From contig MU646726.1 of NCBI GenBank assembly GCA_026770585.1, positions 349,712 through 360,291 of the forward strand: DNA of 10,580 bases, read 5' to 3'. The position numbers and the translations under genes were made by a program. The DNA is from Baffinella frigidus. Lineage: Eukaryota > Cryptophyceae > Cryptomonadales > Baffinellaceae. The notes under the pieces are model-generated. The model was not told the DNA's origin and ran no database searches. It saw only the letters and a program-made list of their open reading frames with translations. Of the stretch, positions 1 through 5,720 are shown piece by piece (the first letter of the stretch is position 1; each line of letters starts with the position of its first letter).

Positions 1-62
1 TGGCCTATCTTGCCCTGCACCCCAACTCCAAACCCTGTACCCTAAACTCTTCACCTCTGCAG
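1..62 (+). other. 3' end of an intron
   Basis: A pyrimidine-rich stretch ends in CTCTTCACCTCTGCAG, a good eukaryotic 3' splice site, directly before an open frame that closes with a stop 90 bases later. The intron itself carries degenerate C-strand telomere-like words (CCAAACCCTGTACCCTAAAC). The 5' splice site lies outside the window. The AG at 61-62 is inferred from the sequence; no transcript was available. Confidence 0.6.
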
Positions 63-152
63 GCGATCGCGTCGGGCAACTGGGACCAGATCACGGCCAA
101 CGCCAAGACTGTGCTCGACAACGTCGCCAAGTGCGGCCCCTACAAGAAGTAA
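63..152 (+). CDS. Terminal exon of an unrecognised protein-coding gene (C-terminal 29 residues)
   Basis: Reading from the splice AG, the frame encodes 29 residues and then TAA at 150-152. It begins AIASGNWDQITANAKTVLDN and ends VAKCGPYKK. Third positions are almost all G or C (GCG, ATC, GTC, CTC, AAG), as expected of a well-expressed gene in a GC-rich genome. The tail has a single cysteine, an amphipathic stretch and a lysine-rich end. I do not recognise the family and assign no function. The stop is supported by downstream degenerate copies of the same end, two of which keep the reading KCGP-x-KK. The rest of the gene lies to the left of the window. The exon boundary and frame phase are inferred. 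Confidence 0.6.
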   Translation, partial: AIASGNWDQITANAKTVLDNVAKCGPYKK

Positions 153-199
153 GCGCTCGTTTTCTTTCTTACTCGGTACAAGGAGGGTCTTCGTCTTGT

Positions 200-375
200 G
201 ACACCGTCGCCAAGTGCGGTCCCTGCAAGAAGTAAGCGCTCTTCTTCTTCAAGTGCGGCCCGAACAAGAAGTGTCGAGAAGTAGGCGCTCTTCTTCTTCT
301 CGGTGCAACAAGTAGAGTCGTCTTCCTTCTGACAACGTCGCCGTCGTCAAGTGCGGCCCGTGCAAGAAGCAAGCC
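200..375 (+). repeat. Degenerate duplicates of the gene's 3' coding end in its downstream region
   Basis: The segment spanning the last codons and stop of the upstream gene (117-157) recurs just downstream. One 41-base copy at 200-240 differs at a few positions and still ends AAGAAGTAAGCGCT. A partial copy lies at 251-289 (AAGTGCGGCCCGAACAAGAA). A third, at 331-375, has a CCGTCGTC insertion and AAGCAAG in place of AAGTAAG. CT-rich linkers separate the copies. They lie after the stop, so they would form 3' UTR or intergenic DNA. Tandem duplication followed by decay is the simplest reading. Confidence 0.75.
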
Positions 376-507
376 GCCTGCTCCTTCTCTTTAAAAACTT
401 CTCTTTAAGAAGTAAGAGTCTCAATGTGAGGACTCGAACGAGACGATTTGCTGCCACTCTAGGGAGCTGGGCATCGTCCAACAGAGGGTGGGGGGTGTTT
501 CCTCCTA

Positions 508-710
508 CCCGGTGTCCGCCTATGTTGGGAGCTCGAAGAACTTAAGGACCTACAGGGATACCTCGATTACAAGAAAACGTCACCCCCCTAGGACGACCAT
601 AGGGCCCTAGGCATAGGCCTACTGTAGGGTCCTACGGGGAGGCGTTTTCTTGTAATCGAGGTACCCCTGTATGTTGGGAGCTCGAAGAACCTTGAGGACC
701 TAAAGGACCC
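508..710 (+). repeat. Two partial family B repeats flanking a family A element
   Basis: Family B is an interspersed repeat of about 120 bp. Its plus-orientation end reads CCGGTGTCCGCCTATGTTGG, then a GGGAGCTCGAAGAAC block, then a CCTAAAGGACC tail. Here 508-550 and 670-710 each carry that end, and both contain TGTTGGGAGCTCGAAGAAC. The family A element at 553-669 sits exactly between them. The sequence is therefore duplicated on the two sides, so this is not a simple split of one B copy. Confidence 0.7.
553..669. mobile_element. Family A inverted-repeat element, copy 1 (117 bp, variant termini)
   Basis: This is a 117-bp palindromic element bounded by TA on both sides. The left terminus begins CAGGGATACCTCGATTACAA; the right end is its inverted copy, ending GAGGTACCCCTG. 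Compared with the other copies, positions 14, 16 and 18 are changed in both arms (GATTAC in place of GCTCAT), so the hairpin is kept. The interior has CATAGGGCCCTAGGCATAGG and CCTACTGTAGGGTCCTA, which fold onto each other. It has no coding capacity and looks like a MITE with a TA target duplication, as in Tc1/mariner-type elements. Confidence 0.85.
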
Positions 711-801
711 TCAGTGGTGGTCTGGGGAATCTCGCGCAAGGTTGCGCACGATTTCTGTTTTATGATCGCAGGATGTCTGTTTAATGAAGTTATTTCACTA
801 T

Positions 802-900
802 CCCTTAACTGCCCATGCCGCCAAATTTGACGGCCAAGAGGTCCTAGGCAGGTCCTGGGGCCCTACCGTAGGGCGTATGAGCCTACTGGCCACTCAAGGG
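802..900 (-). mobile_element. Family C inverted-repeat element, copy 1 (99 bp)
   Basis: This 99-bp segment runs from CCCTTAACTGCCCA to TGGCCACTCAAGGG, which are imperfect inverted repeats of each other. It matches 2141-2239 in the opposite orientation over its full, identical length, including GTCCTAGGCAGGTCCT and the CTACCGTAGGG core. The shared exact length and inverted orientation support a mobile unit. I see no clear target duplication and no coding capacity. Confidence 0.7.
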
Positions 901-962
901 ATGCACTGCTGCATGCGGACTGGGTGCGTGTGCCGGGCGCTCCGCATGCGAGAATTTGACTA

Positions 963-1198
963 CAGGGGTACCTCGCTCATAAGAAACTGCCTCCCCCTGG
1001 GACCCTACAGTACAGGGGTACCTCGCTCATAAGAAACCGCCCCCCCCCTAGGAAGACCATAGGGCCCTAGGCATAGCCCTACTGTAGGGTCCTAGGAGGA
1101 GGCGGTTTCTTATGAGCGAGGTACCCCTGTAGGGCTATGCCTAGGGTCCTATGGTGGTCCTATGGGGGGGGCAGTTTCTTATGAGCGAGGTACCCCTG
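963..1198. mobile_element. Family A element, copy 2 (outer element, split by a nested insertion)
   Basis: The outer element starts CAGGGGTACCTCGCTCATAA and ends in the inverted copy at 1198, with TA on each side (961-962, 1199-1200). Its interior is interrupted at 1011 by another complete family A element. Removing 1013-1131 (inner element plus one TA) leaves exactly 117 bp. The rejoined interior CCCTACAGTAGGGCTATGCC matches the reverse complement of intact copies. The outer element is in inverted orientation relative to the inner one. Confidence 0.9.
1013..1129. mobile_element. Family A element, copy 3 (117 bp, nested in copy 2)
   Basis: This is a complete 117-bp copy from CAGGGGTACCTCGCTCATAA to GAGGTACCCCTG, flanked by TA at 1011-1012 and 1130-1131. 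It inserted at the TA of CTACAGTAGGG near the centre of copy 2. Its two arms match over about 26 bases. This copy shows most clearly that the element boundary is the C after TA and that the target duplication is TA. Confidence 0.92.
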
Positions 1199-1215
1199 TA
1201 TCTGTAATCGTACAG

Positions 1216-1376
1216 CCACACAGCGGGCTACGAAGGGATTTTCGGGCGCTGAGAGCCCGTGTTTCCGTTACCTCATCCGTAGGAACCCCCCTACGTCCCT
1301 ACAGGTTTCCTACCGTAGGGTCCTAGGTCTTATCGCTTGGGGGTTATTCAAAATCCCTCCGAAGCCCGCTGTGTGG
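1216..1376 (+). mobile_element. Family E inverted-repeat element, copy 1 (161 bp)
   Basis: The terminal inverted repeats are 26 bp with two mismatches. The left one (1216-1241) starts CCACACAGCGGGCT; the right one (1351-1376) ends AGCCCGCTGTGTGG. The interior has GTTTCCGTTACC, CTACCGTAGGGTCCTAGGTC and GGGGTTATTC. The interior and right end recur at 6556-6673. No protein is encoded and no convincing target duplication is visible. Confidence 0.75.
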
Positions 1377-1444
1377 TGAGCGGGACTGCAGACTACAGAT
1401 ACACCCATCCACAGAACCCGGGTATGAAGTCGAGTCCTGCGTTA

Positions 1445-1670
1445 CCGGGGGGCCTGAATGTGATCCGAAAGGAAGCATGGCCTTACTGCAGGATAAGTTC
1501 CGGTGTCCGCCTATGTTGGGAGCTCGAAGAACCTAAAGGACCTAAAGGTTCTGCCGCGATCCTTCTGCACTGGGGGGCCTGATGTGATCCGAAAGGAAGC
1601 ATGGCCTTTCTGCAGGATAAGTTCCGGTGTCCGCCTATGTTGGGAGCTCGAAGAACCTAAAGGACCTAAA
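1445..1670 (+). repeat. Tandem pair of family B repeats
   Basis: Two family B copies lie head to tail with a period of about 124 bp (GTGATCCGAAAGGAAGCATG recurs). The second copy is nearly complete: GGTTCTGCCGCGATCC, then the GATCCGAAAGGAAGC block, CTGCAGGATAAGTTCCGG, CCTATGTTGGGAGCTCG and a CCTAAAGGACCTAAA tail. The first lacks its left end. The open frames across it are a by-product of the repeat; the same peptides recur wherever B recurs. Confidence 0.8.
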
Positions 1671-1684
1671 GTTGGGCCTTCCTA

Positions 1685-1790
1685 CAGGGGTACCTCGCTC
1701 ACAAGAAAACGCTTCCCCCTAGGGACCCCCATAGGGCCCTACTGTAGGGCCCTAGGGGGGGGGCGTTTTCTTATGAGCGAGGTACCCCTG
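1685..1790. mobile_element. Family A element, copy 4 (106-bp form)
   Basis: The terminal inverted repeats begin CAGGGGTACCTCGCTCA, with TA at 1683-1684 and 1791-1792. The interior lacks 11 bases (the AGGCATAGGCC step) present in the 117-bp copies, so CATAGGGCCC runs straight into TACTGTAGGG. Copy 6 carries the same deletion. It lies 14 bases after a family B tail. Confidence 0.88.
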
Positions 1791-1958
1791 TAGTGTCCCT
1801 CCCACTCCTAGCCCCTCACGACTTTTCGTTGCCGCGGAATCTGAGACCCCGCTTGGGAGGAGAGAGGCCGCGCAGGCCCAGGCCCGACACACGAGCGAGA
1901 TCAAAGATGCCTTCATTAGTCAACCACCGAGGCTCGTTACCTGTCCGACCGAGGCTCA

Positions 1959-2075
1959 CAGGGGTACCTCGCTCATAAGAAACGCCCACCCCCCTAGGAC
2001 CACCCTAGGGCCCTAGGCATAGGTCTACTGTAGGGTCCTAGGGGGAGGCGGTTTCTTATGAGCGAGGTACTCCTG
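1959..2075. mobile_element. Family A element, copy 5 (117 bp)
   Basis: This is a full 117-bp copy with the CAGGGGTACCTCGCTCATAA arm and its inverted partner, which has one change (GGTACTCCTG). The right flank is TA, but the left flank reads CA, so one target base has probably mutated. Before it, 1793-1958 shows no repeat or gene that I recognise. Confidence 0.85.
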
Positions 2076-2140
2076 TACATAATCGTTTTCTCTCCAGACC
2101 AAGGAGAACGCGCATTCGAGAATCCACCACGCCAAAGAGT

Positions 2141-2239
2141 CCCTGAAGTGGCGAGTAGGCTCTTACGCCCTACCGTAGGGCCCTAGGACCTGCCTAGGAC
2201 CTTGTAGCCGTCAAGTTTGACTGTCTGGCCACTTAAGGG
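2141..2239 (+). mobile_element. Family C inverted-repeat element, copy 2 (99 bp)
   Basis: The ends CCCTGAAGTGGC and GGCCACTTAAGGG are imperfect inverted repeats. The body (AGTAGGCTCTTACGCCCTAC, CCGTAGGGCCCTAGGACC, TGCCTAGGACC, GCCGTCAA) is the reverse complement of 802-900 with substitutions, at identical length. It contains the CTACCGTAGGG-CCCTAGG core also found in families A and E. Confidence 0.7.
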
Positions 2240-2259
2240 CGTAGGGTATGCACAGGTTT

Positions 2260-2405
2260 ATCTCAGAAAACGAGTTCTAAAACTCGTTTTCTTAAGTCAA
2301 TTCCCCTTCAAATTTGTCAAGTTATGCGGAGAGTAAAGAACAAGTTGACGAATTCTTAGGGGAATTGACTTAAGAAAACGAGTTTTAGAACTCGTTTTCT
2401 GAGAT
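2260..2405. mobile_element. Foldback element with 48-bp perfect arms, each arm itself a hairpin
   Basis: Bases 2260-2307 and 2358-2405 are perfect inverted repeats, with a 50-base AT-rich spacer between them. Within each arm, AGAAAACGAGTT and AACTCGTTTTCT pair across a short loop, so the element can form a cruciform with hairpins on its arms. A weaker extension continues outward (TGCACA / TGTGCA). The arm's CTTAAGTCAA word recurs in the foldback at 5525-5651. It has no coding capacity. Confidence 0.8.
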
Positions 2406-2546
2406 CAAGGTGTGCAGGGGTTACTTGCAGAGAGACGTCGATCAATACCAAGACGGCCGCCATGTGCATTGTATCCGAGAAAATGTTAGAGCCAACCCAG
2501 GAGGGAGGTCATACGCACTCCGTGCACTGTGTACGAATTGAGGGGG

Positions 2547-2664
2547 TGAGGGAGAGAGGGAGAGAGGGAGAGAGGGAGAGAGGGAGAGAGGGAGAGAGGG
2601 AGAGAGGGAGCGAGGGAGACAGGGAGACAGGGAGACAGGGAGACAGGGAGACAGGGGAGAGAGG
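2547..2664 (+). repeat. Purine-rich minisatellite, 8-bp units GGGAGAGA then GGGAGACA
   Basis: About fourteen 8-base units run without a break. The first part is GGGAGAGA; the second part has changed to GGGAGACA, so one point change spread through half of the array. The + strand is nearly all purine and could form triplex or slip during replication. It leads into GGGTTTGGGG words. Confidence 0.9.
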
Positions 2665-2696
2665 GTTTGGGGTTTGGGGTTAGGGGGCGTAGCGTT

Positions 2697-2826
2697 TTGG
2701 ATTCGGGATTCGGGATTCGGGATTCGGGATTCGGGTTTCGGGATTCGGGTTTCGGGATTCGGGTTTCGGGTTTCGGGTTTCGGGATTCGGGTTTCGGGTT
2801 TCGGGTTTCGGGTTTCGGGTTTCTGG
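2697..2826 (+). repeat. Telomere-like minisatellite, 7-bp units GGGATTC / GGGTTTC
   Basis: Roughly eighteen 7-base units alternate between GGGATTC and GGGTTTC. The spacing and the GGGTTT word resemble plant/algal-type telomere repeats (TTTAGGG) with C in place of A. The open frames over it encode only IRDSGFG-type repeats and are not genes. Confidence 0.9.
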
Positions 2827-2885
2827 TTGCGGGTTCACCCAGCTAAAGACGGTGGGAGCCTCCTGGACCGTCGATAGGTTGTCGA

Positions 2886-3120
2886 GGGTCCTTTAAGTCC
2901 TTTACAGGGGTACCTCGCTCATAAGAAACCGCTTCCCCCTAGGGACCCCCATAGGGCCCTACTGTAGGGTCCTAGGGGGGGGGCGTTTTCTTATGAGCGA
3001 GGTACCCCTGTAGGTTTTTGGAGCTCCCAACATAGGCGAACACCGGAACTTGTTCTGTAGAAAGGCCGTGCTTCCTTTCGGATCACATCCAGCCCCCCCT
3101 GTACAGAGGATCGCGGCAGA
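2886..3120 (-). repeat. Family B repeat split by a family A element
   Basis: The minus-orientation B sequence starts GGTCCTTTAAGTCCTTTA, is interrupted by the element at 2905-3010, and resumes TAGGTTTTTGGAGCTCCCAA. It continues through ACATAGGCGAACACCGG, the GCTTCCTTTCGGATCACATC block and GATCGCGGCAGAACCGG. Taking out the insert and one TA restores a normal B tail, so A inserted into B. Confidence 0.82.
2905..3010. mobile_element. Family A element, copy 6 (106-bp form)
   Basis: The arms begin CAGGGGTACCTCGCTCATAA and the flanking TA lies at 2903-2904 and 3011-3012. It carries the same 11-base internal deletion as copy 4, so the two belong to one sub-lineage. Its target is a TA inside the TTTAGG tail of a B repeat. 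Confidence 0.9.
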
Positions 3121-3180
3121 ACCGGGGGGGGGTGCAGATAAACTCAGTGCCTGTTTGAAGTTTTGGGTCAGGTAAACCGT

Positions 3181-3535
3181 AACCCCTAAACCGTAACACC
3201 TGAAACCTTCCACCCTGAAGCCTGGAACCCTAATCCCCACACTCCAAACCCCAAACATCGTCCTGGGTTAGGGTGTGGGGATTGGGGTTTCTGGGTAACA
3301 ATTGGGGTTTGGGGTTTGGGGTTTCGGATATCGGGCTTCGGGTGCAGGGTCGAGGTTGAAGTCGCACGCAAAGACCGTGCATGGTTGAGGTTTCGGGTTT
3401 CAGGTTTCGGGTTTCAGGTTTCGGATTTACGGTTCAGGGAGAGGGAGGGAGGGAGGGAAGCAGGGAGAGAGGCAGAGAGGTTTACTTGGGGGTTCGAGTT
3501 CCGGGTTCCGGGTTTCGGGAACAGGGTTTCGGGTT
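3181..3535 (+). repeat. Degenerate telomere-like words on both strands
   Basis: C-rich words (AACCCCTAAACC, AACCCTAATCCCCACAC) at 3181-3255 turn into G-rich words (GGTTAGGGTGTGGGGATTGG, GGGGTTTGGGG) from 3263. The segments 3226-3248 and 3267-3289 are imperfect inverted repeats. After 3386, GGTTTCGGGTTTCA repeats with a 14-base higher order. A GGGA-rich purine tract lies at 3436-3480, and further TTTCGGG words run to 3535. I see no gene. Confidence 0.7.
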
Positions 3536-3577
3536 CACGCCCGTTGGGTTTTATTGTTTAGGGCGCAGGGTGTACCC

Positions 3578-3762
3578 GCCCACACGAGGCTATCCATGCG
3601 AACAGAATAAAAGGACATTTTAAAATTTGTGAGGAAATGATCACGTTTCCGTACGGATGTCCGTACGGAAACGTGATCAAATGCTGACTTTTGGCGTGTT
3701 TCCTGGGCAATAATCGAATAATTAACTTATGAATCTGTTCGCATGGATAGCCTCGTGTGGGC
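3578..3762. mobile_element. 185-bp element with perfect 29-bp terminal inverted repeats
   Basis: The segment 3578-3606 (starting GCCCACACGAGGCTATCC) is perfectly inverted at 3734-3762. In the middle lies a second, perfect 20-bp inverted repeat, 3638-3657 and 3660-3679 (TGATCACGTTTCCG and partner), with a 2-base loop. The rest is AT-rich. There is no coding capacity and no convincing target duplication. It looks like a MITE or foldback, seen once here. Confidence 0.75.
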
Positions 3763-3815
3763 TGCGATGGCGTTGAGCGGGGCGAGGAATTGCTTTTCCT
3801 GCACCTTTTTGGTCT

Positions 3816-3974
3816 AACTCAAACACCCCAAGAGAACCACCCTTTATCCTCTCTTCACGAGCCTCTGCATTGGAGAGCTAAACGCGATCCGAAAGTAAAA
3901 ACGCTTTCTCTGCAGATCTTTTCTACGGAAGGGCGTGTTGTTGGGCTGTGTTGGGAGAAATCAAAACCTAAAGG
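3816..3974 (+). repeat. Family H repeat, copy 1
   Basis: This matches 7302-7450 in inverted orientation at roughly 90 percent by eye. Shared blocks include CAAACACCCCAAGAGAACC, CTCTTCACGAGCCTCTGCA, GCGATCCGAAAGTAAAAA and TCTACGGAAGGGCGTGT. The order GATCCGAAAG, CTGCAG, GTTGGG, ACCTAAAGG mirrors family B, so H is probably a diverged branch of B. The open frame over it (from 3757) is not supported as a gene. Confidence 0.7.
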
Positions 3975-4109
3975 TGTGAGCCTCGGTCGGACAGGTGATG
4001 AGCCGCAATGGTTGACTAATAAAGGTAAGTTCTCTCTCGCTTGTACCTAAAGGAGCTCGCCCGAGGACTTGGTCCACGTGCCGGTCGTCTCCAGGGTAGC
4101 GCTGCTCGG

Positions 4110-4340
4110 GTTATGGGTTAGGGTGTAGGGTTTAGGTTTTAATTCAAGGGGGAAAGGGGGGGGGGAGGGGGGGCGGGGCTTAAGATGTAGGATTTAGGGT
4201 TTAGGGTTTGGGGTTTAGAGTTTGGGGTTTAGGGCTGAGGGCTTAGGGCTTAGGGTTTAGGGTTTAGGGTTGAGAGTTGAGGGTTGAGGATTGAGACAGA
4301 GGGGTGAGAGTTGAAGGTTGAGGGTTGAGGATTGAGGGAT
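4110..4340 (+). repeat. Interstitial telomere-like repeat with a poly-G tract
   Basis: Degenerate 7-base words GGGTTTA, GGGTTTG, GGGCTTA and GGGTTGA run from about 4110 to 4340. They are broken by a G-run block at 4148-4178 (three G tracts of 6 or more). TTTAGGG is the telomere type of many plants and algae, so this may be an internal or ancient subtelomeric tract. G-quadruplex formation is likely on the + strand. Confidence 0.8.
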
Positions 4341-5130
4341 TCTTATCGTCGGAGAAAATATTTTTTATAAAATGGATTGTAGCCTACAATTGCACTTCTA
4401 GTCTCCAAAATAGAGTGTTTTTGATGCTTCTACAACATGAAATTCGTACCAGAAATCAGTTTTAAATGGATTTCGATTTCGATTTGAAGCGTTGGTTTCT
4501 ATTTCAAATAAAAATCGGAAAGGCAGTCCGTGACTCTTTCAAAATCATCCAGATGTGTTTAGAAGGACGCATACGCCGTTTTCTGGTGGCGCGGGTGATT
4601 CAAAGGGGCTATGGGCCCATGGCCGTGGGCCCACGGGGCCCACGGGCCTCCCAACCGGCCCGCGCCCCTGGGCCCAAGGGGGCCACGCCCCTCCCCAAGG
4701 GGCCCACGGCCCTGCGCCAAAGGGGCCCACGGCCCCCCCGAAGGGAGCCCGTGGGCCATGGCACCCATGGGCCCTACCCGCGCCACTTGCAAATCAGAAA
4801 CGCCCATGTGACATGTGTGTCCAACACTCCTTTGTCGGTTTGTCCGCATTGGCGAAAAAATGAAAATTCTGACGGGCTGTCAAAATATGACCCATATTTT
4901 GACAGATCGTCAGAATGTTTCAAAATCCGACGAACTACCCGTTTTCGGGTCGCTACATGTATTGTTGTGTGTTTCGGACACTTGTTCAATTTGTAGGACG
5001 TTATTTCAGATTTGGTGACCGAGGAGCCTGAATGTGTAGTAAAAGCAAGCGTGACCTGTAATAAACACGGATATAAAAACCAGAATCGGCCTCATAGGCA
5101 GCACGAAAAAAAATGTGTCCTATCTTTTCT
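4341..5130. other. Gene-free stretch with a GGGCCC-rich island
   Basis: I see no convincing gene. AT-rich DNA surrounds an abrupt GC-rich island at about 4605-4790. The island is made of GGGCCCA / CCACGGGC words that are readable in several frames on both strands as Gly/Pro/Ala repeats. Its edges are loosely inverted (GTGGCGCGGGT at both ends). A 176-codon open frame from 4466 passes straight through the island and the flanking AT-rich DNA; the composition shift argues against a real protein. Confidence 0.55.
4866..4916. repeat. Hairpin: 13-bp arms plus 8-bp outer arms
   Basis: CTGTCAAAATATG (4877-4889) and CATATTTTGACAG (4893-4905) pair perfectly around 3 bases. Outside a 3-base mismatch, ATTCTGAC and GTCAGAAT pair as well. 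It lies between the GGGCCC island and the next AT-rich tract. Its function is unknown; it could be a small foldback or a stem-forming remnant. Confidence 0.75.
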
Positions 5131-5133
5131 GAG

Positions 5134-5293
5134 TCTACCCCCAGCTCTTTCATATCGAAAGATGACTGAATCAGTTCTCTAATTAGCGGTTCTCATTCAA
5201 TTAGGACGCCTAATTAAGTAGACTATGCCCTAACTAATTTCTCCTATTCAACCTCCTATTGAAAACGAACTGATTTAGTTATCTACCCCCAGC
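5134..5293. repeat. AT-rich segment bounded by 12-bp direct repeats
   Basis: TCTACCCCCAGC occurs at 5134-5145 and again at 5282-5293. Just inside lie inverted words (CTGAATCAGTT near 5166 and AACTGATTTAG near 5269) and a central AATTAGG-ACG-CCTAATT hairpin (5199-5215). This could be an insertion with a 12-base target duplication. The evidence is modest. From 5294 to 5524 I see no gene or repeat. Confidence 0.4.
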
Positions 5294-5524
5294 ACTTGCT
5301 CTCCGCGCGGAGGATGAGCCACACGGGGTAGGAGGTGGAGTTAGAATCCATCCGGAAAATGCTCGTATGAGCGGCCGACACGGGGTACAGTAAGTGGCAC
5401 AATGCGTAGCATGTGCGGCGCTGACGCTGCTTGTTTGGCAATAAATTATCAATCTCTCTCTGAGCCACACGAATAATGTGTGCTGCGCCTCCCCCCACCT
5501 CCTTGGAACACAAGTGCCACCCTA

Positions 5525-5651
5525 GAGACAACCCATGGGCAAATCTTAAGTCAATCTGTGGGAGAATCTAAAAACCAAAACCCCACGGATTCCGGGCGCA
5601 TTTGCATGGGAGTTGACTTAAGAAACCAACGATTTGCCCATGAGTTGCCTC
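5525..5651. mobile_element. Foldback element with ~21-bp outer arms and inner CTTAAGTCAA arms
   Basis: The outer arms 5525-5545 (GAGACAACCCATGGGCAAAT) and 5631-5651 are inverted with two mismatches. Inside them, CTTAAGTCAA (5545-5554) and TTGACTTAAG (5613-5622) also pair. The right arm carries about 8 extra bases between the two blocks. CTTAAGTCAA is also the arm word of the foldback at 2260-2405, which suggests relatedness. Confidence 0.65.
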
Positions 5652-5720
5652 AAGGGTGCTTTCCCCAAAACAGTCCAAGAAAGAACAAGCTGGAGGACGC
5701 CAGGTTGGCGTGCAAGGACT

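Noticed and set aside
2462-2877. Open frames over the GGGAGAGA and GGGATTC arrays
   Set aside because: They encode only low-complexity repeats generated by 8- and 7-base units.
4020-4040. GGTAAGTTCTCTC as a 5' splice site
   Set aside because: No supported exon precedes it; the upstream frame is a family H repeat.
4466-4996. 176-codon open frame, the longest closed frame in the window
   Set aside because: It crosses AT-rich DNA, the GGGCCC island and a hairpin without any change suited to a protein. The island is open in several frames on both strands, and no motif is recognisable.
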